A stretch of DNA of 64,000 nt from Rhizobacter sp. GTDB lineage: Bacteria; Pseudomonadota; Gammaproteobacteria; Burkholderiales; Burkholderiaceae_C. The stretch spans positions 1-64,000 of the forward strand of contig JAJKJU010000006.1 of assembly GCA_021153565.1 (NCBI GenBank), in the 5' to 3' direction. The translations under genes and the position numbers were made by a program. The notes beneath the pieces were generated by a model. That model was not told the DNA's origin. It made no database searches and saw only the letters and a list, made by a program, of their open reading frames with translations. This document shows, in pieces, positions 10,527 to 21,134 of this stretch (the stretch's first letter is position 1; every line of letters starts with the position of its first letter).

Positions 10527-11318
10527 TTAGTGACGCGTCGGATTTGAATGACGCCGGCTATCCACCACCACGCCGTCAACGTCATCTGGTGAGTGACGCG
10601 GAACGTCGGGTCGCTGTTGAGCACCTGAGCCGCTCAGGTCTCCAAATTCAGACGAGCCGGAGCCGTCCAACCGGTTGTCAGGAGCGAAGAAGGAATCTTG
10701 GAAGAACGTGGAGTCCTGCCAAAGCGCTGTTCGCTCGGCCCGCCGGTTCGCGACGGTGCTGGACAGGAAATCCCGAGCTTCGTGAAGACTGGGGCTCGGG
10801 GCTGGCGCGGCCTGCGGCCCCCGAGGCGTGTTGGTGTGCTGTGGCACGAGCAATTGAAGCTCCGCGATAGTTGGCAGGCGGTCGGATGGGCATCGCAGGT
10901 AGCGCACTCGGCAGGCGGCGAGCGCCGACTGCTTGATTTGGGTGGTTCTGCGCGAACCAATTTGCTCGGCGTCAAGATCGATGGTCGCCAGTACGCGCCC
11001 ATTGGCACTACAAACGGCGAACGCCACATGGATTGCGCCCAGCAGGTCGTACCAATAGCGAAGCTCATTCGCGTCCGTCGGGTGGCAAAAGCGCACCAGC
11101 GGAAGCTTGGACAGGATGATCTGATGAGGAAGAGCCTCTCTGAGAAGGCGGTAGAGCCGGCGCTCGTCGGTGTTGAAGACCAGCCGCGCTACGAGTGCCC
11201 AATCGGTAGGCAAAGATGCTTGTGGTGCTGCTGCGCGAGAGCGCAGCACCCACCCCCCCAATGCGATCGCAGCCGTGCCAAGCAAGGCACCAATGATGAT
11301 CCACGGAACAGTTTGCAT
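10527..11318 (-). CDS. DUF2726-like protein with N-terminal TM segment
   Basis: MQTVPWIIIGALLGTAAIALGGWV, LSKLPLVRFC, HVAFAVCSANGRVLATIDLD. Confidence 0.55.
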   Translation of the reverse strand: MQTVPWIIIGALLGTAAIALGGWVLRSRAAAPQASLPTDWALVARLVFNTDERRLYRLLREALPHQIILSKLPLVRFCHPTDANELRYWYDLLGAIHVAFAVCSANGRVLATIDLDAEQIGSRRTTQIKQSALAACRVRYLRCPSDRLPTIAELQLLVPQHTNTPRGPQAAPAPSPSLHEARDFLSSTVANRRAERTALWQDSTFFQDSFFAPDNRLDGSGSSEFGDLSGSGAQQRPDVPRHSPDDVDGVVVDSRRHSNPTRH

Positions 11319-11557
11319 GGTAATGGCGTCGTCTGGCAGCCGGCGGCTCCGCAAAAGGTGAGGCGCCAGCCGAGAATTCCTCTCGGGGTGGGTCAATTGT
11401 CAGGCCCACTGTTGCTTTGCATCCCCATAATAAGGTGTGACCTGCAGATCGCTCAATCGAAGCGCAGGCAGCGAACCGGCACCCAGGACCATGGCTGGCG
11501 GCCTAGTTAAGGCCAATTGACCGGGGCGCACACCAAGACCTTAATTCGGTTCGATTT

Positions 11558-11754
11558 GCCTTGCGGGGTCATCTGATAGAATCCAAAGCTTTCCCACAAC
11601 AGCCCCAGGAAAAAATGCGTTTTGGGTTCTGCCCAGGACGACCTGCCTAAGAGGCCGCCATCAAGAGAAGCGGCGCCGACCGCAGGACCGGTTGCGAGTT
11701 CGGAAACGAAGTCGTCAGCCAAAGCGGGGCTCGATTCTTAACCCAAGTCATTTC
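11558..11754 (+). promoter_or_regulatory. rplM promoter (weak TTGCCT-15-TAGAAT) and ~170-nt structured leader
   Basis: ttgccttgcggggtcatctgatagaat, then GC-rich leader with dyads up to ATG 11755. Confidence 0.35.
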
Positions 11755-12183
11755 ATGAAAACCTTCAGCGCAAAACCGGCCGAAGTGGAGCATGAGTGGT
11801 TTGTGATTGACGCAACCGACAAGGTTCTCGGACGGGTGGCCAGTGAAGTCGCCCTCCGCCTGCGCGGCAAACACAAAGCCATCTACACGCCTCACGTCGA
11901 TACCGGCGACTTCATTGTCGTCGTCAATGCAGACAAAATTCGCGTCACCGGCAACAAGGCCAACGACAAGGTGTACTACCGTCACACGGGTTTTCCCGGT
12001 GGTATCTACGGCACCAAGTTCAAAGACATGCAAGCCAAGCATCCGGGCCGTGCGCTCGAAAAGGCCGTGAAGGGCATGCTCCCCAAAGGGCCGCTGGGCT
12101 ATGCGATGGTCAAGAAGCTGAAGGTCTATGCCGGTGGTACCCACCCGCACACCGCCCAGCAGCCCAAAGTGCTCGAGATCTAA
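11755..12183 (+). CDS. rplM: 50S ribosomal protein L13
   Basis: [30 protein letters not shown]. Confidence 0.98.
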   Translation: MKTFSAKPAEVEHEWFVIDATDKVLGRVASEVALRLRGKHKAIYTPHVDTGDFIVVVNADKIRVTGNKANDKVYYRHTGFPGGIYGTKFKDMQAKHPGRALEKAVKGMLPKGPLGYAMVKKLKVYAGGTHPHTAQQPKVLEI

Positions 12184-12192
12184 GGAGCGGTG

Positions 12193-12585
12193 ATGATCGG
12201 AAATTGGAATTACGGAACCGGCCGTCGCAAGTCTTCGGTGGCACGCGTTTTCATCAAAAAAGGCACGGGGCAGATCCTCGTCAATGGTAAGCCGGTTGAT
12301 CAGTATTTCGGCCGCCAGACGTCCATCATGGTTGTGCGTCAGCCGCTCGTGCTGACCGCTAACGACGCGGCCTTCGACGTGAAGGTCAACGTTCATGGTG
12401 GCGGCGAGTCGGGTCAGGCTGGCGCGGTACGCCACGGTATTACCCGTGCCCTGATTGACTACGACGCGGCGCTCAAGCCCGCACTGAGCCACGCTGGCTT
12501 CGTGACGCGTGATGCGCGTGAAGTTGAACGTAAGAAGGTCGGTCTGCACGGCGCGCGTCGCCGGAAGCAGTTCAGCAAGCGCTGA
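12193..12585 (+). CDS. rpsI: 30S ribosomal protein S9
   Basis: [26 protein letters not shown]...[14 protein letters not shown]. Confidence 0.98.
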   Translation: MIGNWNYGTGRRKSSVARVFIKKGTGQILVNGKPVDQYFGRQTSIMVVRQPLVLTANDAAFDVKVNVHGGGESGQAGAVRHGITRALIDYDAALKPALSHAGFVTRDAREVERKKVGLHGARRRKQFSKR

Positions 12586-12600
12586 CGCTTATTGTTCACC

Positions 12601-12642
12601 GAGCAAGAAAAAGGCCGCATTTATGCGGCCTTTTTCTTGCTC
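12601..12642 (+). terminator. rplM-rpsI terminator, 20-bp perfect stem with U/A tracts on both sides
   Basis: gagcaagaaaaaggccgcat-tt-atgcggcctttttcttgctc. Confidence 0.9.
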
Positions 12643-12686
12643 GGTGCATTGCACACAAGTGGACAGGTCCGATTTGGACGGCCTGA

Positions 12687-12851
12687 GAGGTTGAGAGTAT
12701 TTCGATCATGCCCGCTCATTCACGCCAAAAGATCCCTGCTCGTCGTTACAAATGCTCGCCATAGCATGAGCTGCACTATGGCTGCGCTTTGCATCTAGAT
12801 CAGGTGCCTTTTGACGTCCTGCTCGGACACGCTCGAAATACTCTCAGCCTC
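12687..12851. mobile_element. MITE-like palindromic element, copy B (full length), flanked by TGA/TGA
   Basis: Near-identical to copy A outside the centre; TGA at 12684-12686 and 12852-12854. Confidence 0.75.
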
Positions 12852-12879
12852 TGACCTGAAGCCATCGGACACATCGGAC

Positions 12880-13605
12880 ATGCGCTGGAAACTGATGCGT
12901 CGAAGACTGTCGATCAGTGCGCCGCGCATGATCGTTCGCAGTCACCTGCCCTGGCCACTGCGGTGGGCCGCGGTGGCGCTTGTTCTGGGCTTTTCTGCAG
13001 CCATTGCAGTGTGGGCCTTCGAGTTCGGCAAGGACATCGCGGGCCTTGATCGCGGTGCCAAAGCCGAGTTGGCCAAACTGCGAATCGAGGTGGCGCAACT
13101 GCAGGCGGAACGGGAGAGAAGTCTGTCGATCGCGAACACTGCCGACAGCCTGCTTAAATCCGAAAAGGCATCGCAAGAGCGGCTGGTGCAGCAGCTAAAG
13201 CAAATCGAAGCTGAGAACCTCTCGCTCAAGGCGAATCTGGGCTTCTTTGAACGACTGCTGCCTGCGGGTGTCAGCTCAGGGGTGAACATCCGAAGTCTTC
13301 AGGTCTATGCCAAATCTCCGGAGCAGGTGCGGTTCCAGTTCCTGGTGATGCAACCCGGCAAAAACGTGCCCGAGTTTCGTGGCAGTTACGACGTGACGCT
13401 TCAGGGCACGATGGACGGCAAAGCTTGGTCCTTACTGGCGCCTGGCGGCCCTAAACCATTGCATATGAAACAGTATTTACGGGTTGAAGAATTGATCGAC
13501 CACCCAGCAGCGGCCGTGTTAAAAACCGTTCAAGTCCGGGTGTTGGACGCGAGCGGCGGGGTCAAGGCAACCCTTTCCGCCCCAGTTATGAAGTCTCGTC
13601 TGTGA
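12880..13605 (+). CDS. DUF6776-like membrane/coiled-coil protein; start after the repeat is more likely than ORF start 12811
   Basis: MRWKLMRRRLS..., TM segment, coiled coil LAKLRIEVAQLQAERERS; ORF start at 12811 lies within repeat copy B. Confidence 0.6.
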   Translation: MRWKLMRRRLSISAPRMIVRSHLPWPLRWAAVALVLGFSAAIAVWAFEFGKDIAGLDRGAKAELAKLRIEVAQLQAERERSLSIANTADSLLKSEKASQERLVQQLKQIEAENLSLKANLGFFERLLPAGVSSGVNIRSLQVYAKSPEQVRFQFLVMQPGKNVPEFRGSYDVTLQGTMDGKAWSLLAPGGPKPLHMKQYLRVEELIDHPAAAVLKTVQVRVLDASGGVKATLSAPVMKSRL

Positions 13606-13646
13606 TCCCGCATCGATTACCGCAGACGACCATGTTGGGAGACATC

Positions 13647-14042
13647 ATGTTCAGCAAGAAGAAGCAGCCGCCGATTCGTACGTTGATCGGCGAGGGAACC
13701 GTCATTCAGGGTGAATTGCGTTTCACCGAGGGGCTTCGCATCGACGGTGAAGTTCATGGCGATGTCGTGGCAACCGGTGAGGGCCACAGCATTCTCGTCA
13801 TCAGCGAGAAGGCACGTGTCATGGGCAAAGTAAAGGCCGCCCACGTGATCATCAACGGCAGCGTGGCGGGCCCCGTGATTTCGGACGAATTGCTCGAATT
13901 GCAGCCCAAGGCCAGCATCGTAGGAGATGTTCGCTACGAGGTCCTCGAAATGCACCAAGGTGCCACCATAGATGGTGAATTGCGACCGCTGAAGGCCGAT
14001 GAGAAACCCGCGTTGAAACTGGCGGCTTCGAACGGCGGATAA
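13647..14042 (+). CDS. Bactofilin family protein
   Basis: [40 protein letters not shown] beta-helical repeats. Confidence 0.92.
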   Translation: MFSKKKQPPIRTLIGEGTVIQGELRFTEGLRIDGEVHGDVVATGEGHSILVISEKARVMGKVKAAHVIINGSVAGPVISDELLELQPKASIVGDVRYEVLEMHQGATIDGELRPLKADEKPALKLAASNGG

Positions 14043-14073
14043 TGCGGGTTCGCACGTTCCCGAAGGAATCCAG

Positions 14074-14454
14074 ATGAGCGCAGTCGCCGACAACCGCACC
14101 ACCGCCCCGCACTACGATGAACCGCCGCCTCCGCTGGTGTTCACCGACAGCGCCGCATCAAAGGTCAAGGAACTTGTCGACGAGGAAGGCAATCCCGACC
14201 TCAAGCTGCGTGTCTTTGTGCAAGGCGGGGGGTGCTCTGGCTTCCAGTACGGCTTTACCTTTGACGAGATCATCAATGACGATGACACGCAGATGCACAA
14301 GAACGGCGTCACCTTGCTGATCGACGCGATGAGCCTGCAGTATCTGGCCGGTGCCGAGATCGATTACAAGGACGACCTCCAAGGGGCCCAGTTCGTGATC
14401 AAGAATCCGAACGCAACAACCACCTGCGGCTGCGGATCGAGCTTCTCGGTCTGA
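14074..14454 (+). CDS. erpA: Iron-sulfur cluster insertion protein ErpA
   Basis: A-type carrier motif [10 protein letters not shown] ... [11 protein letters not shown]. Confidence 0.95.
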   Translation: MSAVADNRTTAPHYDEPPPPLVFTDSAASKVKELVDEEGNPDLKLRVFVQGGGCSGFQYGFTFDEIINDDDTQMHKNGVTLLIDAMSLQYLAGAEIDYKDDLQGAQFVIKNPNATTTCGCGSSFSV

Positions 14455-14475
14455 CCGCCTCTCTTGCTTGACAAG

Positions 14476-14497
14476 AGCCGCCTTCGGGCGGCTTTTT
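14476..14497 (+). terminator. erpA intrinsic terminator
   Basis: agccgcc-ttcg-ggcggctttttg. Confidence 0.85.
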
Positions 14498-14518
14498 GCT
14501 GGGGGCGCGCAGGTCGAG

Positions 14519-15640
14519 TCAGGCTGGGTACAAGGCGCCGAGAACTCGTGGCCCTGCTGCTCCGGTGACGGCGACCAGATTGCCTGGCCGGCGATCCACA
14601 AAGGCCTTGGCGAGCCAGGCGAAGGCGGCTGCTTCGACCTCGCCTGCGGGGAGGCCTTCTACATCCGTAGGCAGCACCGATGCCGAACCCAGCCGGGATG
14701 CGATCAGGCGCATGACATGTCCATTCAGCGCGCCTCCTCCACACACGCGGACGCGGGACGCGCCGGGCGCGTGGTGCGAGATCGCTTCGGCTGCGGCCCA
14801 CGCCGTCAGTTCGGCAAGCGTCGCCTGGATGTCCGTTGGATCTGTCGACGTCGGGCCAGCGTCGATCACGCGTTGCAGCCATGCGGCATTGAAGAGATCG
14901 CGCCCCGTGCTCTTTGGCGGCGACTTGTGGAAAAACGGGTCAGCCTGCATGCGCTGCAGTAACGCTGTATCGATATTGCCCGTCTCCGCCCATGAGCCAT
15001 TTCGGTCGAAGGGATTCCCTCGGTGCAGTGAGCACCAATGGTCCATCAGGGCATTGCCCGGGCCGCAGTCGAAGCCGATGGTCCGACCATCTGGCAGCAA
15101 GGCGGTGAGGTTGCCGATGCCGCCGAGGTTGAGCACGGCCACCGCTTCTCCATCGCGGCCGAATACCGCTCTGTGAAACGCCGGCACCAGTGGCGCTCCT
15201 TGTCCACAGGCCGCAACATCGCGGGAGCGGAAGTCAGCCACGACATCGATGCCGCACAGTTCCGCCAGCAAGGCCGGGCTGTTCAACTGAAGCGTGTAGC
15301 CCGTTCCATCGAACTCCCCGGGACGATGCCTGACCGTTTGCCCGTGGGCACCGATAGCCCGAACGGCGAAAGCTGATATGCCAACTTTGTGAAGAAGATC
15401 GCTCACCATGGCGCCATACACGCGAGCGAGTGCGTTCCCGGCAAGGGCGGCCCGATGAAGCTCATCGGCCCCTGAAGAATTCAATGCCAGCAATTCCGCA
15501 GCCATCGCCGGATCGAATGGGCGATGCGCATGCGCCAGAACTTGCACCGCTGCAGGGCCGTCCGCGCCGAAGTCGCACAAGACGCCATCCACCCCGTCGA
15601 GCGAAGTGCCGGACATGAGCCCGATGAAGAGATTCGACAT
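14519..15640 (-). CDS. anmK: Anhydro-N-acetylmuramic acid kinase
   Basis: MSNLFIGLMSGTSLDGVDGVLCDF; GGIGNLTALLPDG; GFDCGPGNALMDHW. Confidence 0.96.
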   Translation of the reverse strand: MSNLFIGLMSGTSLDGVDGVLCDFGADGPAAVQVLAHAHRPFDPAMAAELLALNSSGADELHRAALAGNALARVYGAMVSDLLHKVGISAFAVRAIGAHGQTVRHRPGEFDGTGYTLQLNSPALLAELCGIDVVADFRSRDVAACGQGAPLVPAFHRAVFGRDGEAVAVLNLGGIGNLTALLPDGRTIGFDCGPGNALMDHWCSLHRGNPFDRNGSWAETGNIDTALLQRMQADPFFHKSPPKSTGRDLFNAAWLQRVIDAGPTSTDPTDIQATLAELTAWAAAEAISHHAPGASRVRVCGGGALNGHVMRLIASRLGSASVLPTDVEGLPAGEVEAAAFAWLAKAFVDRRPGNLVAVTGAAGPRVLGALYPA

Positions 15641-15665
15641 GCTGTCGATTGTGCCCGCTGAACAG

Positions 15666-15694
15666 AACAAGGCCCGCGTCGAGCGGGCCTTGTT
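15666..15694 (-). terminator. Hairpin between M23 peptidase gene and anmK
   Basis: aacaaggcccgc-gtcga-gcgggccttgtt, 12-bp perfect stem. Confidence 0.6.
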
Positions 15695-15714
15695 CGGGTG
15701 ACGAGGCGAATGAT

Positions 15715-17175
15715 TTATTCGGCGTACATGCTCGCCCCGGCCACCGTCTGCGCCGCGTCGAGTTGTGCCCGAACGCCCTGCGCCATTTGCGCGAACTGCG
15801 CCTTGGCACTCGGCGAGATGGCCACGGTCTCGGAGGCCTTGGCGATGTTTAATGGATTCTGCTGCTGGCCATTGAGCTTTACCTCGAAGTGCAGGTGCGG
15901 GCCGGTCGCCCAGCCGGTCGCGCCGACCGCCCCGATGACCATGCCCTGGTCGACGCGCTGGCCCTTGTGGACATCGATGCGGCTCAGGTGCGCATAGACC
16001 GTCGAGCGGTTATTGCTGTGATTGATGCTGATGACGTTGCCGTAGCCGTTCTGCCAGCCCGCAAAGTCCACCATGCCGTCACCGACTGTGCGCACTGGAG
16101 TGCCGCTGGGCGCGCCGTAGTCGACGCCGTTGTGCTGTTTCCAGGTCTGCAGGACCGGATGGAAGCGCATCGCGAAGCCGGATGTGATCCGCGAGAACTC
16201 CATCGGACTCGCAAGGAACGAGCGGCGTTTGCTCTGACCATTCATGTCGAAGTACGCGCCCTTGCCGCTGGCCGGATCCTTGAACCAGACTGCCGCAAAG
16301 GTCTTGCCACCGCTTGTGAACTCAGCGGCTAGCACGCGGCCTGATGACTGGTTCCAGGTGATGGGCTCGCCGTCGGCGGTGAGCGCTTCATAAATCAGGC
16401 GGAAGCTGTCGCCGCGACGAAGTTCGCGGTGGAAGTCGATGTCCGTCGCGAAGATTTCCGCGAGCTGGCTCGCCACCGGATCAGGGATGTGGGCCTCGTC
16501 GGTCGCAGCGAAGAGCGAATTGCGGATGACCCCGCTGCCCATGCGCACTTGGGAGGACAGTGCGGCCGTCTCGATTTTGGCCTGGAACTGCTCGTTGACG
16601 CGCGAAACGTGCAGACGGGTGAAATGGGTACCGATTTGGTCGGGGCTTTCCGCCGCGGAGCGGGCGACCAGCTCTTCGAGTTCTCCGGATGCATCGATGC
16701 GAACCTGGACCATCTTGCCGGCGCGGCCGGTCAGAAGTTTTTTGGCAACCGCATCGCTGCGCAGGAATGCGGCTGCGCGGGGATCGTGGACGTTTAGCCG
16801 GGTTAGCAGCGAGTCGGCGGTGTCGCTGGCACGCGTCAAGTCGTTGCGAAACAACTCCAGATCGTTGGCGGCCAATGCTTCGAGTTGTGACGAAATGCCC
16901 TCGGGTGTGACGCTTTCTGTCACGATCCGACTGGGCAGGTCAGCCGCGTCCGGTGCCATTGACGAGACACCGAAAGCAGTTGCGCCAAAACCCGCCAACG
17001 CCAGGACGACTGCAGATGTGAGGCTGCGGGGGTGGCGGGTGACGAAACGTCCGGTGCGCTCGAGGGCTGAAGCCAAAGCGCTGTCAACAGAATCCAACGA
17101 ACTCAATTTGATTTGGCCGGGCGTGGCCCGGATAGCTTGCTTGCGCCATGCGACGCTGCTTTGGTTGCTCTTCAC
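15715..17175 (-). CDS. M23 family metallopeptidase
   Basis: [31 protein letters not shown] ... [19 protein letters not shown]. Confidence 0.93.
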   Translation of the reverse strand: MKSNQSSVAWRKQAIRATPGQIKLSSLDSVDSALASALERTGRFVTRHPRSLTSAVVLALAGFGATAFGVSSMAPDAADLPSRIVTESVTPEGISSQLEALAANDLELFRNDLTRASDTADSLLTRLNVHDPRAAAFLRSDAVAKKLLTGRAGKMVQVRIDASGELEELVARSAAESPDQIGTHFTRLHVSRVNEQFQAKIETAALSSQVRMGSGVIRNSLFAATDEAHIPDPVASQLAEIFATDIDFHRELRRGDSFRLIYEALTADGEPITWNQSSGRVLAAEFTSGGKTFAAVWFKDPASGKGAYFDMNGQSKRRSFLASPMEFSRITSGFAMRFHPVLQTWKQHNGVDYGAPSGTPVRTVGDGMVDFAGWQNGYGNVISINHSNNRSTVYAHLSRIDVHKGQRVDQGMVIGAVGATGWATGPHLHFEVKLNGQQQNPLNIAKASETVAISPSAKAQFAQMAQGVRAQLDAAQTVAGASMYAE

Positions 17176-17346
17176 GACCCGAGGCGTCCACTAGAATTCG
17201 TGACGCTTTCAAGTCCCGCCAGGATCGTGCGGAAGCCAGGCTCTTCCGCCCGGCTACAGCCGCTGCGCAGTATAGCGATCTGCCACTGCGCAAAAGTCCC
17301 TAATAGCCCCATTTCAGGCCCCCTTCCAGAACCGTTGACGTTCCCA

Positions 17347-18609
17347 ATGAACCAGCCTGTCGATCAAGCCCCCAACACCACCCCCGGCGCCTCCGGGTAC
17401 CCGATCACCGATCAGGTTCTCGAAGCGATGGCTGTCTCAAAGCGGAGTTGTGACGAGCTGTTGCCCGAAACTGACTGGCTCGCCAAGCTTGCACGTTCAT
17501 ATGCAACAGGTGTGCCACTTCGAATCAAATTAGGACTTGACCCGACCGCGCCGGACATTCATGTCGGGCATACGGTAGTTCTCAACAAGCTGAGACAGTT
17601 GCAGGACTTAGGTCATACCGTGATTTTCCTGATCGGCGATTTCACGTCGATGATTGGCGATCCGTCCGGCCGCAACACCACTCGCCCGCCGCTTACGCGC
17701 GAGCAGATTGAGGCCAACGCCAAGACCTACTACAAGCAGGCGAGCATGGTGCTCGACCCTGCGAAGACCGAGATCCGATACAACTCCGAGTGGAGCGATC
17801 CACTGGGCGCGCGAGGCATGATCCAGCTTGCCGCCAAGTACACCGTGGCGCGGATGATGGAGCGCAACGATTTCAGCGAGCGCTTCAAGGCCGGCACGCC
17901 CATCAGCGTGCATGAGTTCCTGTATCCGCTGATGCAGGGCTACGACTCGGTCGCGCTCAAGAGCGACCTGGAACTCGGCGGCACCGACCAGAAGTTCAAC
18001 CTTCTTGTCGGCCGTGCGCTGCAAAGCGAATACGGGCAAGAACCACAGTGCATCCTCACGATGCCGCTGCTCGAAGGTCTGGACGGCGTCGAGAAGATGT
18101 CCAAGAGCAAGGGCAACTACATCGCCATCACCGACCCTGCCAATGACATGTTCGCCAAGATCCTGTCGATCAGTGACATCTTGATGTGGAAGTACTTCAA
18201 GCTCCTGAGCTGGCGCGCGGAAGACGAGATCGCAAAGCTCAAGGCCGAGGTCGACGCCGGGCGCAATCCGAAGGAAGCCAAGGTGCTGCTCGCCAAGGAA
18301 ATCACGGCACGCTTTCACAGTGTGTCGGCGGCGGACGCGGCCGAGGCGGACTTCAACAATCGGGCCAAGGGCGGCGTGCCTGACGAGATTCCGTCGGTCG
18401 ACCTCGGCGGAGCGCCACTGGGTATCGGCTCGTTGCTCAAGCAAGCCAATCTTGCTCCTTCCACGAGCGAAGCCATGCGTCTGGTCGATGGCGGGGGGGT
18501 ACGGATCGACGGCAGCGTGGTCAGCGATCGCGGGCTCAAGCTCGATGCGGGCACCTATGTCGTGCAGGTCGGCAAGCGCAAGTTCGCACGCGTGACGGTG
18601 GCCGCATGA
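17347..18609 (+). CDS. tyrS: Tyrosyl-tRNA synthetase
   Basis: [43 protein letters not shown]-terminal S4 domain. Confidence 0.97.
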   Translation: MNQPVDQAPNTTPGASGYPITDQVLEAMAVSKRSCDELLPETDWLAKLARSYATGVPLRIKLGLDPTAPDIHVGHTVVLNKLRQLQDLGHTVIFLIGDFTSMIGDPSGRNTTRPPLTREQIEANAKTYYKQASMVLDPAKTEIRYNSEWSDPLGARGMIQLAAKYTVARMMERNDFSERFKAGTPISVHEFLYPLMQGYDSVALKSDLELGGTDQKFNLLVGRALQSEYGQEPQCILTMPLLEGLDGVEKMSKSKGNYIAITDPANDMFAKILSISDILMWKYFKLLSWRAEDEIAKLKAEVDAGRNPKEAKVLLAKEITARFHSVSAADAAEADFNNRAKGGVPDEIPSVDLGGAPLGIGSLLKQANLAPSTSEAMRLVDGGGVRIDGSVVSDRGLKLDAGTYVVQVGKRKFARVTVAA

Positions 18610-18631
18610 TGCCTCTTGTGGACGCCGGGAA

Positions 18632-19561
18632 GTGAGCGGGGTCGTGGCGACATCTTCTTCGACCGGCGTGGGCGGCGGGTACTCGGTCCGCACTTTTCTC
18701 AAGCTCTCGGTGCTCGCAGCCATTGCGACCATCAGTTTGAAGACCGCGGCCTGGTGGGTCACCGATTCGGTAGGTCTGCTGTCGGACGCGATGGAGTCCT
18801 TTGTCAATCTCGCCGCGGCGCTCTTCGCGCTCGCAATGGTGACCATCGCCCAGGCGCCGGCTGACGACGGCCATCCCTATGGGCACAACAAGGCCGAGTA
18901 TTTTTCCAGCGGCTTCGAGGCGATGATGATCCTCGTCGCCTCCCTCGCGATCATCTGGACGGCGGTGCCTCGGTGGTTCTCGCCGCAGCCGATCGAAAGC
19001 CTGGGCTGGGGCGTGGCCTTGTCGATCGGCAGTTCGGTGATCAACGGGGTGCTCGCCACCGCGATGCTTCGCGCAGCAAGGCGTCATGACTCGATCGCGC
19101 TGGAGGCCGATGCGCGGCATCTGATGACTGACGTGTGGACGTCCGTGGGCGTGGCGGGTGGCCTGTTGCTCGTGCCGCTCACGGGCCTGTTGTGGCTGGA
19201 TCCGTTGCTCGCGGTCCTGGTCGCGCTCAACATTCTTCGCGAGGCTTTCAGCCTTCTCAGGCGATCGGTGGATGGACTGATGGACCGTGCGCTCTCCGAC
19301 GAAGACCGTGGCCGCATCGACGCGGCCCTGCAGGCGCTGATGACGGACGACGTCCGCTTCGACCACCTTCGTACGCGCCGGGCGGCCGGTGCCAAGTTCT
19401 GTCAGTTGCACATGCACGTTCCCGCGCACTGGACGCTGGCTCGCGCCGCACGCGAGCGGGACCAGGCGGAGCGTCGTCTCATTCGCGCGGTGCGTGGCCT
19501 GCGCGTGACCATCGAGCTGCTCCCGGCGGGCGAAGAGCCGGTGGGTATGGTGGCGGACTGA
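18632..19561 (+). CDS. Cation diffusion facilitator family transporter (GTG start)
   Basis: [53 protein letters not shown]. Confidence 0.92.
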   Translation: MSGVVATSSSTGVGGGYSVRTFLKLSVLAAIATISLKTAAWWVTDSVGLLSDAMESFVNLAAALFALAMVTIAQAPADDGHPYGHNKAEYFSSGFEAMMILVASLAIIWTAVPRWFSPQPIESLGWGVALSIGSSVINGVLATAMLRAARRHDSIALEADARHLMTDVWTSVGVAGGLLLVPLTGLLWLDPLLAVLVALNILREAFSLLRRSVDGLMDRALSDEDRGRIDAALQALMTDDVRFDHLRTRRAAGAKFCQLHMHVPAHWTLARAARERDQAERRLIRAVRGLRVTIELLPAGEEPVGMVAD

Positions 19562-19566
19562 AGAGG

Positions 19567-20006
19567 ATGCTCGCGCTCGTTCAACGTGTCGCGCAAGCGC
19601 GTGTCGAAGTCGACAAGCGCGTCACCGGTGAAATCGGTCGCGGCCTTTTGGTCTTCGTTTGTGCCGAGCCCGATGACACGGAGTCCATCGCTGACAAGTT
19701 CGTCGCCAAGCTCTTGAAGCTGCGCATCTTCAGCGACGATGCCGGCAAGATGAACCGCAGCGTGGTCGACGTCAACGGCGGGCTCCTCATTGTCAGCCAG
19801 TTCACGCTGGCAGCCGATGTGTCCGGGGGCAATCGGCCGAGCTTCACGGGCGCCGCGCCTCACGCGCTTGGCAGGGCCTTGTACGAAGAGTTGTCGCTAC
19901 TGCAGCTTCGCAGCACGCGTTCGTCGCCAGCGGCGAGTTCGGCGCTGACATGCAGGTGTATCTCGTCAACGACGGACCGGTGACCATTCCGATCACGCTG
20001 CGCTGA
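19567..20006 (+). pseudogene. dtd: D-aminoacyl-tRNA deacylase with an apparent 1-nt deletion near 19893 (pseudogene or assembly error)
   Basis: Frame 1: [26 protein letters not shown]...[23 protein letters not shown]; then shifted frame [37 protein letters not shown]. Confidence 0.85.
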
Positions 20007-20015
20007 TAGAGCAAA

Positions 20016-20039
20016 AAAGGCCGCCCGACGGCGGCCTTT
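20016..20039 (+). terminator. Bidirectional terminator-like hairpin
   Basis: aaaggccgcc-cgac-ggcggccttt. Confidence 0.8.
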
Positions 20040-20063
20040 CGGACCCGGGCAGCAGAACTTAGC

Positions 20064-21032
20064 TTAGTCAGCGTACTGCCCCGCGGCCTTGATCAGCGGG
20101 CCCCACTTGCTGATTTCGCTCTCGACAAACTTCTTGTGCTCCGGGCCATTGACGCGCGAATCGGTGATGATCATCGCGCCAAGCGCTTCTTCACGCTTGA
20201 TGAAGTCGGCATCTTTCAAAGCCTGCTTCAAAGCGCCGTTGATCTTGTCGACCACGGCCTTGGGTGTGCCCTTCGGGGCATACATCGCGTGCCAGATCGT
20301 GACGTTGAAGTCCTTTAGTCCTGCCTCGTCCAAGGTCGGCAGGTTGACCAGGATCGGCGTCTTCAGGCGCTGCTTGCTCGTGACGGCGTAAGCCTTGATC
20401 TTGCCGCTCTCGATCTGCCCCGTCGTGTTGGTGGTCTGGTCGCACATGATGTCGACCTGGCCACCGATGAGGTCCGTCATGGCGGGGCCAGTACCCTTGT
20501 ACGGCACGGTTTGCATGTCGATCTTGATGCTGCTCTGGAACATGAGACCGCACAGGTGCGATGCCGATCCGATGCCGGCGTTGGCAAGGTTGATCTTGCC
20601 CTTGTTGGCCTCCAGCCATTTCACCAGTTCGCCATAGTTCTTCGCGGGCATGGTCGGCTTGGCCACGATCGTCATGGGCACCTCGTTGATCATTCCAAGG
20701 TACTCGAAGTCCTCGAGCGTCTTGTACTGGAGGTTGCGATACAGGGCCGGTGCCGTCGAAATGCCTGCGTGGGCCAGCAGCAGCGTGTAGCCGTCGGGTG
20801 CGGACTTGGCGACTTTGGTCGCGCCGAGCGTGCCGCCCGCGCCGCCCACGTTCTCGATGATGATCGTTCCGCCCAGCGGCTTGCGCAGCGCCTCGGCCAT
20901 GTCGCGCGCCACCTTGTCAGTCGGGCCGCCGGCAGCGAAGGGTACGACGATGGTGATCGGCTTGTCGGGGTATTCGGCGAATGCGGTGGTGGCGAAGAAG
21001 GCGGCCACGGTGGTGAGGAGCAAACGTTTCAT
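20064..21032 (-). CDS. Bug/TctC family tripartite tricarboxylate transporter substrate-binding protein
   Basis: MKRLLLTTVAAFFATTAFAEYPDKPITIVVPFAAGGPTDKVARDMAEAL. Confidence 0.93.
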   Translation of the reverse strand: MKRLLLTTVAAFFATTAFAEYPDKPITIVVPFAAGGPTDKVARDMAEALRKPLGGTIIIENVGGAGGTLGATKVAKSAPDGYTLLLAHAGISTAPALYRNLQYKTLEDFEYLGMINEVPMTIVAKPTMPAKNYGELVKWLEANKGKINLANAGIGSASHLCGLMFQSSIKIDMQTVPYKGTGPAMTDLIGGQVDIMCDQTTNTTGQIESGKIKAYAVTSKQRLKTPILVNLPTLDEAGLKDFNVTIWHAMYAPKGTPKAVVDKINGALKQALKDADFIKREEALGAMIITDSRVNGPEHKKFVESEISKWGPLIKAAGQYAD

Positions 21033-21134
21033 GACGGACGGATCCTGGTTGTCGGTGCAGAAACAAATTGTCTGCGGCCCCCATGCGAGCGACATGCGGA
21101 AACTACGTAACACCGGGAAAGCACGAGGTCCGAA

